Shown here one piece after another: positions 1 through 9,656 of a DNA stretch of 53,140 nucleotides. Both the position numbers and the translations under genes were made by a program. The stretch is from assembly GCA_945830345.1 (NCBI GenBank), contig CALZYS010000003.1, positions 1-53,140 of the forward strand, written 5' to 3'. The stretch comes from an uncultured Prevotella sp. (lineage in GTDB: Bacteria; Bacteroidota; Bacteroidia; Bacteroidales; Bacteroidaceae). Below the pieces are notes generated by a model. It saw nothing but the letters and a program-made list of their open reading frames with translations, searched no databases and was not told the origin of the DNA. The stretch's first letter is position 1; each line of letters opens with the position of its first letter.

Positions 1-1630
1 CGAGGCGTGGGCGCTGCTCGTCCTTGTTGGTGCACTGTGGATTCCACTTGCGCCTGATCCAGAACTCCTCCCAATAGTGATGTCCGTTGCCGTCGATGGT
101 GCCCTTGCCGGCAATGGTGAAGCCGTCAAGCGAGTCGGCATTGACGAGGGCGGCGAAATACTTGCATGTCTGTCCCTCGATGCGGGTGGTGAGTATGGGG
201 AAGTCAGCGATATACTCGCTGCCCTTGAGTTTGCCTCCCTCCTCAATGAGAAGGTGTGTGCCCTGGCGGAAAAAGAGAGCTCCGCTGAGGAATGTGCCGC
301 GGGGAATGACTATCACTCCCCCACCCTCGTTGGCGGCACGGTCGATGACAGATTGCAGGGCGGCAGTCTGCACGAGTGTACTGTCGGCCTTGACGCCATA
401 GTCGGTGACTACATATCGCTTGCCAAGAGTGGCGACATCCACCTTGTCGACATTCTGAAACCAAGGCGACATGGATGTGCCGTCGGGCCATCGCTCGTCC
501 TTGGCGAGAAGTCGGTAGTATTCCACTGCGCCGAGGATGAAGCAACCGGTGCCGTAGTCCTCGAAGTCGGGCACGGAGGTGAAGGTGACAGGCTGACCAG
601 CCGAGGGGTCTTTGCCTGTGCCCTGATTATAGCCGATGAATCCGTTGTCGTGGACGCAGGATGCAATGGCTGTCCATGCCTTGTCCATTGCCTTCTGATA
701 GGTTTTCATGGGCAGAATGCCCTGGCGCACGCCCCAAGCCATACCATAGAGGAAGAGGGCCGTGCCGGTCATCTCAGGACCGCCGTAGGTGACGGGCGAC
801 ACAAGACTGACATTCCAGAAGCCGTCCTTGCGCTGGCATTTGAGCAGGGCGCGACTCATCTTGACGAAGTCGGCCTTGAGATACTGGTAGTGGGGGTCGG
901 TGGCGGGAAGTGTCTCCATCACCCTCACAAGGGCTGCATACACCCATCCGTTGCCACGACTCCAATAACAGTTCTTGCCGTCTTTCTCCTTATATGGCGG
1001 CACATAGTCCTTGTCGCGCCACCAGAGTCCCTCTTTCTTGTTGAAAAGTCCGCCGGCGAGAGTGTCGCGACTCCATTTGTATGAATTCATCGCATAGTCG
1101 AGATACTTGCGCTCGCCTGTGAGTTTGGCATATTTGGCATATACTGGCATAGCCATCTGAATGGCATCAATCCATGTCCAGTAGGAATATTTGCCAGTTG
1201 CCATCTGATGGTCGAGATTTTCCTTCACCTTCGACAAGTCCTTTTTCATTCCGCTCTGCACATGGCGGTCGATGTAGGTTTGCTGGCAGCACTGGTTGTC
1301 GGCATCCATGTCGTTGACGCTTCCACGTGCTGTCCACTTGTGATAGTCGGCCCAGCGGTCGGTGTAGTCGATATAACGCTGCTGCGGGTCGATGTCGTAG
1401 AGAGCCATCAGTCCCTCGTAATACACTGCCCTCGTCCAGAGGTTGCTTGTTCTGAGTTTCTTGACGAATGTGTCCTTCGTCGGGTCGTTGTACTTCTGCA
1501 TGAAATAGTCGTTGGTGCGGTGCACCACATCGATTATCTCCCTCTGCTTTTCATTGTTCTGCGCTCCTGCTTCCGCAGGCATCAAGGCGGCAAAAGCCGC
1601 AATCACGCAGGCAATCATAGTCATTTTCAT
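1..1630 (-). CDS. GH105 (unsaturated rhamnogalacturonyl hydrolase)-GH28 (polygalacturonase/pectinase-like) fusion, C-terminus cut by left window edge
   Basis: Own translation of the minus strand from ATG at 1630 (MKMTMIACVIAAFAALMPAEAGAQ...) stays in frame to position 2; absent from the ORF track because it has no stop in the window. N-terminal half is GH105-like (WSRGNGWVYAALVRVMETLP, PVTYGGPEMTGTALFLYGMAWGVRQGIL); C-terminal half is GH28-like (YVVTDYGVKADSTLVQTAALQSVIDRAANEGGGVIVIPRGTFLSGALFF...GTIDGNGHHYWEEF). Confidence 0.85.
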   Translation of the reverse strand, partial: MKMTMIACVIAAFAALMPAEAGAQNNEKQREIIDVVHRTNDYFMQKYNDPTKDTFVKKLRTSNLWTRAVYYEGLMALYDIDPQQRYIDYTDRWADYHKWTARGSVNDMDADNQCCQQTYIDRHVQSGMKKDLSKVKENLDHQMATGKYSYWTWIDAIQMAMPVYAKYAKLTGERKYLDYAMNSYKWSRDTLAGGLFNKKEGLWWRDKDYVPPYKEKDGKNCYWSRGNGWVYAALVRVMETLPATDPHYQYLKADFVKMSRALLKCQRKDGFWNVSLVSPVTYGGPEMTGTALFLYGMAWGVRQGILPMKTYQKAMDKAWTAIASCVHDNGFIGYNQGTGKDPSAGQPVTFTSVPDFEDYGTGCFILGAVEYYRLLAKDERWPDGTSMSPWFQNVDKVDVATLGKRYVVTDYGVKADSTLVQTAALQSVIDRAANEGGGVIVIPRGTFLSGALFFRQGTHLLIEEGGKLKGSEYIADFPILTTRIEGQTCKYFAALVNADSLDGFTIAGKGTIDGNGHHYWEEFWIRRKWNPQCTNKDEQRPRL

Positions 1631-1634
1631 ATTT

Positions 1635-1678
1635 TCTTAATTCTTAATTTTTAATTCTTAATTCTTAATTCTTAACTT
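1635..1678. repeat. Tandem AT-rich heptamer spacer between GH106 and GH105-GH28 genes
   Basis: Tandem ttcttaa-type heptamers (minus strand AAGAATT), includes last codons and stop of the GH106 gene. Confidence 0.85.
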
Positions 1679-4183
1679 CACATCAGATATTCCGCTCGGC
1701 ACTGGTGTCCAGTTGTCGTAAGTCGTGCGCTTGTAGTTGATATCGACGACATTGATTTCCTTCATCTTGCGCCATTTCACGCCCTTGCGGTCGAGATCGG
1801 CGATGCGGTTGGCTGGAAGGTTGGTCACCTCTATACGTATGGTGTTCTTGCCCTTTTTGAGGGCATTCTTGCAGTCGAGCACGAAGGGCACTGCCCACGC
1901 ACAGCCGATATATTCATTATTTATATACACGCGTGCACTCTCGCGCACATCACCAAGGTCGATAGTCCAATGCTTGCGGGCATCAGCGGCAGAGAGTTTT
2001 ACTACCGTCTCATACACTCCTGTGCCCATCGTCACTGCTGCACTGTCGCATAGTGTCTCCCAATTCTGCAGTCGGTCGAGTTGGTATGTACGACCGACTT
2101 TGGGATGCTCGTCGATGAAGGAAAGAGTCCATTTGTTATTTGTTATATCTATCTCTCCCTCACTATCGCCAAATGTCTCCTCTGTTATACCCTGGGGATA
2201 GAGAGACTCACTGTCTGAACAAATGAGGATACGACTCTCGCCGCTTTTAAGATTCAACAACAATCCCTCGTCGTCAAGTCTTGCCTTGGTATAAACATCT
2301 GTCATGGGATTATACCACATACCATATTTCTCTGCCACGGCAAGAGGCACTGAGGCATGGATGTCGTGGTCGGTGAGGTTGGCGATGAAATAATGATGTC
2401 CATTATCGTTGCTGCGACGGATGATTTTCAGTCCGAGCACATTTTTCATACCTTCGGGCTTGGCAGCTTTCTGCATGGCAGACTTGTCGCATCCGCGAAT
2501 CACATTTGCACCAGAGCGCTGAAGAGCCTCGATATGTTCAGACACCTCCTTAGGCATGACGCAACCATCGGGGATGATAATGCCCTTATAGCGTGTGCCT
2601 GCTTGTGTAGTTAATATTCCATCGCGCAACGATGTGGCAAGGAGAAGGTTGTCACTGATATAGTCGCAGTCGAATCCTGCCTTGTCGATGTCGAGGATGG
2701 TGCGTATGAAATCAGGAGCTTTCTTGTCCATCGAGTGGATGTCGAACATCATGAGCCAATTCTTCGTATCATTGCGCCACATGTCCCTAACGGGCAGATA
2801 GACGAGGAAATCATTGTCGGGCTGTCCCCACTGAAGGTATGTTTGGCAACGGGTGATATACGACATTAGTGATGGTGCGTCGCGCCAGATACTGTTGTTA
2901 GGACTCATATCCACCGACGCATAGAAGCGCCATCCCGGCCAAGCGTCGTCCTTGGGCGAATAGGCTGTGCCATGGAAGAACATGTGATTGACTCCGGCAC
3001 AGAACATGAGGTCGAGATCGGGTTTCATCTGACTGAGCGACGTGCGGAAATGCTCAGTGAGCCATGTGAAGGTCTCGCTCGACGTGTATCTCTTGCCTGT
3101 GACATGGGCTGCTGAGGGTGCATATTTCAGCATACTGAGATCGCTGAAATTGGGACGGGTGTTGCCCTCGTCGCGACGAAGTCCACGAATACCGAAGTCG
3201 GTGAGTCCGAATCCCTCTATCTCGGGAATATCCACGGCTGCATAGCAGTCGATGAGGTTGGCTGGCGAGCCATGAGCCTGATTGCGAGTTACGGCTCCAT
3301 GACGATGCGCCCACGAGGTCCACTGACGAGTGAAATTATTCAGAAGCATGTCAGCCAATGTCTCGCGATAGTCGCTCACCACTTGAGGGTCGCCATCCAC
3401 AAACTGCTCAAACCTGTCCTCAAGCCTGTAGCCACGGCGACGGGCAAACTCGTCGAAGAGCGTGGGAGTCCAGTTGGCACCATACACCTCATAACTGTCG
3501 TTGAAGAAAGTATGAGGAAACGGAGTGCCGCTCTCCACGAAAGCCTTCTCGATATGCTGCAGATAATGCGCCACGGCCGTTGAGTCGAAATGGTCAATGA
3601 CAAAGCCCTCACCTCCGGGGGCTGCACGCTTCACCTTCTGGCGTGTGCGACTCTCATACAGGGCTATCACCCTCTGTCTGCCATCGGTTTTGGGATATGA
3701 TTTCAGCAACTTTAGTTTGGCGTATTTTCTCTCCTTTTCGGGAATATCCAACTGTATGCTCTCGGGCTTGACCATCGAGCCTATGAGGGTGTCAACGACG
3801 AAGGCCTTGCATGCAGCCTCATCGATGGGCACCCACGGACCGCCGAAGGGCCATCCTGTGCCCGTGGCCATGTCGGTCTCTATGCCGAGGCGTTCGCCCT
3901 CAGTCTCCACATGGCGCAACATCTCCATCCACCGTGACGAGAGGTAGGGTATGTCGTTGGCATCATTGCCCTGCACACCATAGATGGGGGTAATCTCCAC
4001 AGCACCCACTCCTGCCTTGGCATACTCGGAAAGGCACCAAGTAAGATTGGGCTTATCCACAGCCGATCCCAACCACCACCAACGCAGTCCAGGCTTCGAC
4101 TCGCGCGAGGGCGAGGGAAGAAACGTTTGTGCCCATGACGAGCATGTCATCAATGCTAATAAGAATGTAATAAATCGTCTCAT
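1658..4183 (-). CDS. GH106-type alpha-L-rhamnosidase, secreted
   Basis: ORF 1658..4252; likely true start is internal M24 (MRRFITFLLALMTCSSWAQ signal peptide) at 4183. GH106-like N-terminus (KPGLRWWWLGSAVDKPNLTWCLSEYAKAGVGAVEITPIYGVQG; ATGTGWPFGGPWV). Confidence 0.85.
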   Translation of the reverse strand: MRRFITFLLALMTCSSWAQTFLPSPSRESKPGLRWWWLGSAVDKPNLTWCLSEYAKAGVGAVEITPIYGVQGNDANDIPYLSSRWMEMLRHVETEGERLGIETDMATGTGWPFGGPWVPIDEAACKAFVVDTLIGSMVKPESIQLDIPEKERKYAKLKLLKSYPKTDGRQRVIALYESRTRQKVKRAAPGGEGFVIDHFDSTAVAHYLQHIEKAFVESGTPFPHTFFNDSYEVYGANWTPTLFDEFARRRGYRLEDRFEQFVDGDPQVVSDYRETLADMLLNNFTRQWTSWAHRHGAVTRNQAHGSPANLIDCYAAVDIPEIEGFGLTDFGIRGLRRDEGNTRPNFSDLSMLKYAPSAAHVTGKRYTSSETFTWLTEHFRTSLSQMKPDLDLMFCAGVNHMFFHGTAYSPKDDAWPGWRFYASVDMSPNNSIWRDAPSLMSYITRCQTYLQWGQPDNDFLVYLPVRDMWRNDTKNWLMMFDIHSMDKKAPDFIRTILDIDKAGFDCDYISDNLLLATSLRDGILTTQAGTRYKGIIIPDGCVMPKEVSEHIEALQRSGANVIRGCDKSAMQKAAKPEGMKNVLGLKIIRRSNDNGHHYFIANLTDHDIHASVPLAVAEKYGMWYNPMTDVYTKARLDDEGLLLNLKSGESRILICSDSESLYPQGITEETFGDSEGEIDITNNKWTLSFIDEHPKVGRTYQLDRLQNWETLCDSAAVTMGTGVYETVVKLSAADARKHWTIDLGDVRESARVYINNEYIGCAWAVPFVLDCKNALKKGKNTIRIEVTNLPANRIADLDRKGVKWRKMKEINVVDINYKRTTYDNWTPVPSGISDVKLRIKN

Positions 4184-4210
4184 GTTATTATATCGTTTGT
4201 TTTTCTGCTG

Positions 4211-4218
4211 CAAAATTA
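4211..4218 (-). promoter_or_regulatory. -7 element for the GH106 operon
   Basis: Minus strand TAATTTTG, matches Bacteroidetes TAnnTTTG, upstream of ATG at 4183. Confidence 0.6.
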
Positions 4219-4300
4219 CAAATATTCGGCTTAGAATAGGCAAATATTTCATAAATAAATATCAAAGAGTGAAAACTATTGTTAAGGATTTGGCAATATA

Positions 4301-4363
4301 TCAAAAGTCAATGTATTTGTATCAAAACAGTAGGTCAGGAACAGAGGAAAAATCGTAAATTTG
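4301..4363 (+). promoter_or_regulatory. rhaD promoter: TCAAA-N16-TCAAA (4301, 4322) and -7 TAAATTTG (4356-4363)
   Basis: 21-bp direct repeat; 29 nt from proximal TCAAA to TAnnTTTG. Confidence 0.65.
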
Positions 4364-4415
4364 CAACGTAAAAAAAATGAAACAAAACAATAATTAAGGA
4401 AACAAACAATACATT

Positions 4416-5225
4416 ATGAAAAGCGTACTCGAAGGTCGCCCTGCCCTAAAGAGGGAGGTCGAAAAGATTGCTGAAGTAGCTGGGTATCTCTGGCAAAACG
4501 GATGGGCTGAACGCAACGGCGGCAACATCACGGTGAATGTGACCAAGATGATTGACGACGAAATAAGAAATATGCCTGCAATCAGTGACGTAATACAAAT
4601 AGGCACCACATTGCCAGCCCTCAGCGGACAGTATTTCTATTGTAAAGGCACAGGCAAGCGCATGCGCGACCTCGCCCGATGGCCTATGGACAACGGTTCG
4701 ATAATACGCATTCTCGACGACTGCGCAAGCTATGTGATTATTGCCGACAATGCCGTGATGCCTACATCTGAACTGCCAAGTCATCTGAGCGTGCACGCAA
4801 GGATGATTGAGAAGGGAATGGCATACAACGCCACAGTACACACCCACCCCATCGAACTCATCTCGATGAGCCACTGCAAGAAGTTTATGGGCAAGGACGT
4901 GCTGAGCAACTTGCTCTGGAGCATGATTCCCGAGACAAAGGCGTTCTGTCCGTTAGGATTGGGCATTGTGCCCTACACACTGCCCGGAAGCCTAGAACTC
5001 GCCGACGGCACCCTCAAGGAACTGGAGGACTACGACGTGGTGATGTGGGAGAAGCACGGAGTGTTTGCCAAGGGACTCGACGTGATGGACGCCTTCGACC
5101 AGATTGACGTGCTGTCGAAAAGTGCCAAGATATACATCAATGCCAAATGCATGGGTTTCGAGCCCGACGGAATGAGCCAGGATGAAATGGCGGAAATGAC
5201 AAGGGCTTTCAATCTGCCAAGATAA
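4416..5225 (+). CDS. rhaD: L-rhamnulose-1-phosphate aldolase
   Basis: Class II aldolase signatures (WAERNGGNITVNVT; ATVHTHPIELISMSH; WEKHGVFAKGLDVMDAFDQID); rhamnose gene neighbourhood. Confidence 0.92.
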   Translation: MKSVLEGRPALKREVEKIAEVAGYLWQNGWAERNGGNITVNVTKMIDDEIRNMPAISDVIQIGTTLPALSGQYFYCKGTGKRMRDLARWPMDNGSIIRILDDCASYVIIADNAVMPTSELPSHLSVHARMIEKGMAYNATVHTHPIELISMSHCKKFMGKDVLSNLLWSMIPETKAFCPLGLGIVPYTLPGSLELADGTLKELEDYDVVMWEKHGVFAKGLDVMDAFDQIDVLSKSAKIYINAKCMGFEPDGMSQDEMAEMTRAFNLPR

Positions 5226-5271
5226 GATTCTCATTTAATAGTTTATAAAAACAAATTCACTTAAAAACAGA

Positions 5272-5306
5272 AAAACGGTCGGAATCGTGAGATGTCCGGC
5301 CGTTTT
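5272..5306. terminator. Bidirectional terminator between convergent rhaD and rhaM
   Basis: AAAACGGTCGGA (5272-5283) / TCCGGCCGTTTT (5295-5306), one G-U wobble, with A-rich/T-rich flanks. Confidence 0.8.
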
Positions 5307-5327
5307 ATTTGTACAAAAAAGCAGTGG

Positions 5328-5645
5328 TTAGTCGAGATGGAACAATTCCTGTAAGGGGATGCTGACAGGAGAGTTGTCGGGATTGACCTCCATGATGTCT
5401 GCCATCATGTCCCACCATCTTTGGGTAATGGGGTCAACGTTTGTGGTGTCCTGACTATTGGTGTCCTTGTCGCACTTCTGCACGGCAAAGAGCAGGTTGG
5501 TGTCCTTGTCCCAGAATATACTGTAGTCGCTCACGCCCTGGTCCTTGATCATCTGGACCAGTTCGGGCCAAATGGCGGCATGGCGTTTGGCATATTCCTC
5601 TTCGCAACCTTTCTTAAGATACATCTTAAATGCAAATCTCTTCAT
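5328..5645 (-). CDS. rhaM: L-rhamnose mutarotase
   Basis: 105 aa; MKRFAFKMYLKKGCEEEYAKRHAAIWPELVQMIKDQGVSDYSIFWD...NLLFAVQKC is typical of RhaM. Confidence 0.9.
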   Translation of the reverse strand: MKRFAFKMYLKKGCEEEYAKRHAAIWPELVQMIKDQGVSDYSIFWDKDTNLLFAVQKCDKDTNSQDTTNVDPITQRWWDMMADIMEVNPDNSPVSIPLQELFHLD

Positions 5646-5669
5646 AATTCCTAATTTCTAATTCCTAAT

Positions 5670-6704
5670 TTAAAGAAGTTGTGGCAGGAAGCTCGATATT
5701 ATCAATATCACTATTCCGACGATGAGGACGGTGATGGTCTTAGACGAGCAGCCCTTCCACTCCTTAAGGATAATGCCCCAGATGTTAGAGAATACCACGT
5801 TGAGTGCCATCAATATGCAGAACGAGAGGGTTGTGAGCGTGGCTGACTCGGTGAGGAAACCCTTGCCAAGAGACAATCCGAAGAACTGGCTATACCACAA
5901 GGCTCCGGCAAGCAGGCAGAAAAGAGCATTGTTGCCCCATACGGCAGTCTTGCGATAATCGCCCCATGTTCCGTTTTTACTGTTTTGATAGAAGCAATAC
6001 ACGGCATTGGTGAGGAATCCGCCCACGGTGACAAGCATAGTGGCAGGGAGGGTCTTATACATGTCGGGAGTGAGGTCGCCGAAGTTGATGTCGGCACCGA
6101 ATGCAAGACCTACATTAAAGCATCCGCTCATGAATCCTGCAAGAAGAGCAATGGCGAGACCCTTGGGGAAATTGAAGTCCCTGACGGCCTCTTTCTTCTG
6201 TTCGTCGGAGAGCGAAGATGCCTTCATACTGCCTGCGACACCAATGACGGCAATGCCGACAAGAGTGACTACCACACCTATGATAACCGATGCTGTGAGC
6301 GAGGCCAAAGCATTCTGCTCGGGGAAAAAGATATTGAGCAAAACGGGCCCCATGATAGTGCCAAGACCGGCACAGGTGCCAAGGGCGATACTCTGTCCGA
6401 GAGCCACACCGAGATAGCGCATGGATAGACCAAAGGTGAGACCACCCACTCCCCACAACACTCCGAAGAGCATCGTCATCACGATATTAAACGAATTGCC
6501 GCTATTGAACAACTCGCACATCGAATGACCTTCGGGCACGGCAAGCCATGCCCCAAGCAGCGGCAACAATAGCCATGCGAAGACTCCCTGCACAATCCAG
6601 TAGCTCTCCCAACTCCAGTCCCTAATCTTGTTGATGGGGACATAGCAACTGCTTTGGCAGAAAGCTCCGATGGCTATAATTAATAAACCTAACGTAATAT
6701 CCAT
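5670..6704 (-). CDS. rhaT: L-rhamnose/proton symporter
   Basis: 344 aa, ~10 hydrophobic helices; LLIIAIGAFCQSSCYVPINKIRDWSWESYWIVQGVFAWLLLPLLGAW. Confidence 0.92.
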   Translation of the reverse strand: MDITLGLLIIAIGAFCQSSCYVPINKIRDWSWESYWIVQGVFAWLLLPLLGAWLAVPEGHSMCELFNSGNSFNIVMTMLFGVLWGVGGLTFGLSMRYLGVALGQSIALGTCAGLGTIMGPVLLNIFFPEQNALASLTASVIIGVVVTLVGIAVIGVAGSMKASSLSDEQKKEAVRDFNFPKGLAIALLAGFMSGCFNVGLAFGADINFGDLTPDMYKTLPATMLVTVGGFLTNAVYCFYQNSKNGTWGDYRKTAVWGNNALFCLLAGALWYSQFFGLSLGKGFLTESATLTTLSFCILMALNVVFSNIWGIILKEWKGCSSKTITVLIVGIVILIISSFLPQLL

Positions 6705-6713
6705 TGTGTATGA

Positions 6714-7967
6714 TTATCCTCTCTTACTCAGCACCTCTGCCTCATATTTCTCGATGTCGGTGATATACGACTCTCCAACGGGGATGTTATTCTTGAGGTT
6801 GAAATAGTCATATACGGCTCCAAACGGCAATGTCTTCTCTTCCTCAAGCAAGGCAAGGCGCTGGAAGAACTTGCCCTCGTCCTCATACTTGCGGAGCAAT
6901 GGCAGCGGTTCGAGGAATGCCTGGAGAAGTGACTTCTGGGCAGCACGCACTCCAATAACGTAAGCTCCGATACGGTTGATGGAGGCATCGAAATAGTCGA
7001 GACCGATGTGAGCACGGTCGAGGGCGTCGGCACGCACAAGCTCAGAGAAGAGGTTGCGGGTGTTGTCGTCGAAGAGTGTAACATGGTCAGAATCCCAGTG
7101 CATCGGGCGCGACACATGAAGCATCAGTTCGGGAACAAACAGAAGGAGCGACGACACTGCATCGGAGACATTCTCAGTCTGCTCGTAGTGACCGGTGTCG
7201 AGGGTGTACATCACGTTGTTCTTAGAGCAATAGCCAGCATAGAAATCGTGCGAACCAACGGTGTATGCCTCAAGACCGATACCAAAGAGTTTTGCCTCAA
7301 GACAAGGCTTCATGTCGGGCAGCTGCTCGGCAAGAATCTCGTCGAGACTTTCCTTGAGAATCTGACGATAGCGAAGTTTCTCTACAGTGTAATCCTTCGA
7401 GCCGTCATGCACCCAGATGTTCATAATACAGGGGTCGCCCTGCGCCTTACCCATGGCGTCGGCAATACGACGGCAACGCTTGGTGTGCTCAATCCAGAAG
7501 TCGCGGATGGCCTTGTCGGGATTGGACAGTGTGAGATAACCGCTCTTGGGATGTGAGAACGACGTGGAGTTGAAGTCGAGGCACATATTGCGCTCCTTGG
7601 CCCACTGCATCCAGCCCTGAAAATGCTCAACGCCTACCTCGTCGCGATCGACGAACTTGTTGCCAAACTCTCCGTAGGTCTCGTGGAGATTGAGGCGCAG
7701 AGTACCTGCGAGCAAGGACACGACCTTGTCAATATCCTGACGCAACTCGTCGATGTTGCGGGCCTTACCGGGATAGTTACCTGTGGTCTGAATACCACCT
7801 GAAGCAGCCTCATTGCGCTCGAAACCGACTACATCGTCAGCCTGCCAGCAATGCAAGGAGATTGGAGTCTTCTCCAACAGCTCAATGGCCTTTTCTGTAT
7901 CAACACCAAGCGCAGCATAGCGCTCCTTTGCAATCTCGTAATTTTTCTTAATCAGTTCTTCTTTCAT
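6714..7967 (-). CDS. rhaA: L-rhamnose isomerase
   Basis: 417 aa; LHCWQADDVVGFE, NWV-HDGSKDY-like motif (IWVHDGSKDYTVEKLRYRQILKESLDEIL), adjacent to rhaB/rhaT. Confidence 0.92.
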   Translation of the reverse strand: MKEELIKKNYEIAKERYAALGVDTEKAIELLEKTPISLHCWQADDVVGFERNEAASGGIQTTGNYPGKARNIDELRQDIDKVVSLLAGTLRLNLHETYGEFGNKFVDRDEVGVEHFQGWMQWAKERNMCLDFNSTSFSHPKSGYLTLSNPDKAIRDFWIEHTKRCRRIADAMGKAQGDPCIMNIWVHDGSKDYTVEKLRYRQILKESLDEILAEQLPDMKPCLEAKLFGIGLEAYTVGSHDFYAGYCSKNNVMYTLDTGHYEQTENVSDAVSSLLLFVPELMLHVSRPMHWDSDHVTLFDDNTRNLFSELVRADALDRAHIGLDYFDASINRIGAYVIGVRAAQKSLLQAFLEPLPLLRKYEDEGKFFQRLALLEEEKTLPFGAVYDYFNLKNNIPVGESYITDIEKYEAEVLSKRG

Positions 7968-7981
7968 AATTATATATTTTA

Positions 7982-8018
7982 AATTCTTAATTCTTAATTC
8001 TTAATTCTTAATTCTTAA
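7982..8018. repeat. Tandem heptamer spacer between rhaB and rhaA
   Basis: (attctta)n on + strand; minus-strand AAGAATT repeats covering the rhaB 3' end. Confidence 0.85.
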
Positions 8019-9483
8019 TCACTCCCAAGAACGCCTCATAGGCCTCATCCCACAGTTCCTTGTCCTGCGGTTCGAAGACTCTCTGGTCAACCGAGTTGGC
8101 GATGATTTTCCTCATATCCCAGATGTCGCTGACATCCCCGGCTGACTTGGCCTGAAGCATGATATTACCAATAGCAGTAGCCTCTTGAGGACCAGCCTTC
8201 ACAATGACACCACAACTGCTGGCGGTCATCTGGTTGAGATAGTTGTTGAGCGAACCGCCACCTATAATATACAAAGTGTCGAGGGGGAAATCGGCAAACT
8301 CATTCAACCAAGTGAACACCTGACGATAGCGAAGTGCAAGACTGTCGAAGACGCAACGGATTATCTCGGCATACCCCTGAGGCACATACTGCCCCGTAGT
8401 GCGGCAATAATCCTGTATAGCACCAATCATCGACGGTGGATTGGCAAAGGCGGAATCATCAGGGTTTATAAGACACTTGAACGGCTCCTGAGCCATAGCC
8501 TCCGACTGCAGGTCGGCATGCGACTGCGGAGCGTCGGTAAACTCCTTGCGGCAACGCTCGTAAATCCACATTCCACATATATTCTTAAGGAAACGTGTCG
8601 TGCCATCAATACCGCCCTCGTTGGTGAAGTTCAACTCACTGCTACGGGCATTGATGATGGCATTGCGGGTCTCGATACCCATAAGGCTCCATGTTCCCGA
8701 ACTGAGATAGGCGAAACACTCGTTGGCTGCGGGGACAGCTGCCACAGCACTTGCCGTATCATGACCAGCCACCGCCACAACCGGCACAGCTCCAAGACCA
8801 GTGATTTTCTGCACCTCGGGAGTAAGTGTACCAATCACTGTTCCTGGCATAGTCATTTTGCCGAATTTGTCTCTTGCAATACCAAGACTGGAGAGCAAAT
8901 CGGCATCAAGGTCCTTGGTCACAGGATTGAGCAACTGCGACGTGGATGCCACCGTATATTCACAAATGGCATTTCCAGTAAGCATATAACTGAGTGCATC
9001 TGGAATAAATAGTATCTTGTCGGCATTAGCAAGGGCAGAGTTACTGTTCTCACGCATAGCGTAGAGTTGAAATAGCGAGTTGAAGTTCATAAACTGTATT
9101 CCTGTCTTCGAATATACAGTCTGCTTATCCACCGCCTTGTCGAAATACTTCTCCATTACACCCATGGTATGAGGGTCGCGATAAGCCAATGGATTGCGCA
9201 ACACGGCTCCGTCGGCAGCAACACAGAGAAAATCGCAGCCCCAAGTATCAATTCCTATGCTGGCAACTGCGATTTCACGCTTTGCCGCAACCTTCAACCC
9301 ATTGATTATCTCGGAGTAGAGAGCATATATGTCCCAATACACATGCCCTCCCGTCTCGATGAGATTATTGTTGAAACGAGTGAGTTCTTCTTGCTCTATC
9401 TTGCCTTCAGAAATCGACCCAATAATGGTGCGTCCACTGGTGGCACCGAGATCGACAGCAAAGAAATATTTTTTATTGTTCAT
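8008..9483 (-). CDS. rhaB: rhamnulokinase (FGGY family)
   Basis: FAVDLGATSGRTIIG, GIDTWGCDF, AVAGHDTASAVAAVPA, YLSSGTWSLMGIE, IGGGSLNNYLNQMTAS. Confidence 0.93.
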   Translation of the reverse strand: MNNKKYFFAVDLGATSGRTIIGSISEGKIEQEELTRFNNNLIETGGHVYWDIYALYSEIINGLKVAAKREIAVASIGIDTWGCDFLCVAADGAVLRNPLAYRDPHTMGVMEKYFDKAVDKQTVYSKTGIQFMNFNSLFQLYAMRENSNSALANADKILFIPDALSYMLTGNAICEYTVASTSQLLNPVTKDLDADLLSSLGIARDKFGKMTMPGTVIGTLTPEVQKITGLGAVPVVAVAGHDTASAVAAVPAANECFAYLSSGTWSLMGIETRNAIINARSSELNFTNEGGIDGTTRFLKNICGMWIYERCRKEFTDAPQSHADLQSEAMAQEPFKCLINPDDSAFANPPSMIGAIQDYCRTTGQYVPQGYAEIIRCVFDSLALRYRQVFTWLNEFADFPLDTLYIIGGGSLNNYLNQMTASSCGVIVKAGPQEATAIGNIMLQAKSAGDVSDIWDMRKIIANSVDQRVFEPQDKELWDEAYEAFLGVIKN

Positions 9484-9528
9484 TGTTTAAATAAGTTTTT
9501 AATTATGAGGTTTGTTTTAATTCGGTTG

Positions 9529-9591
9529 CAAAGTTAGAACTAAAAAACAATATTGAACAACAATTTTTGACCTTATAGCATTGTTTTTTGT
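9529..9591 (-). promoter_or_regulatory. rhaB promoter: -7 TAACTTTG (9536-9529), TCAAA (9570-9566), ACAAA (9591-9587)
   Basis: Minus strand ACAAA-N16-TCAAA, 29 nt to TAnnTTTG. Confidence 0.6.
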
Positions 9592-9621
9592 CTATGATTT
9601 TGTCTTTTCGATATTTATTTG

Positions 9622-9629
9622 TATCTTTG
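9622..9629 (+). promoter_or_regulatory. -7 element for the 9657/11823 operon
   Basis: TATCTTTG, 28 nt before the ATG. Confidence 0.6.
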
Positions 9630-9656
9630 CAGCAAATATAACAAACTAATTCATGT

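Noticed and set aside
77-1084. 335-aa plus-strand ORF
   Set aside because: Antisense shadow of the GH105-GH28 fusion, which has clear domain content on the minus strand.
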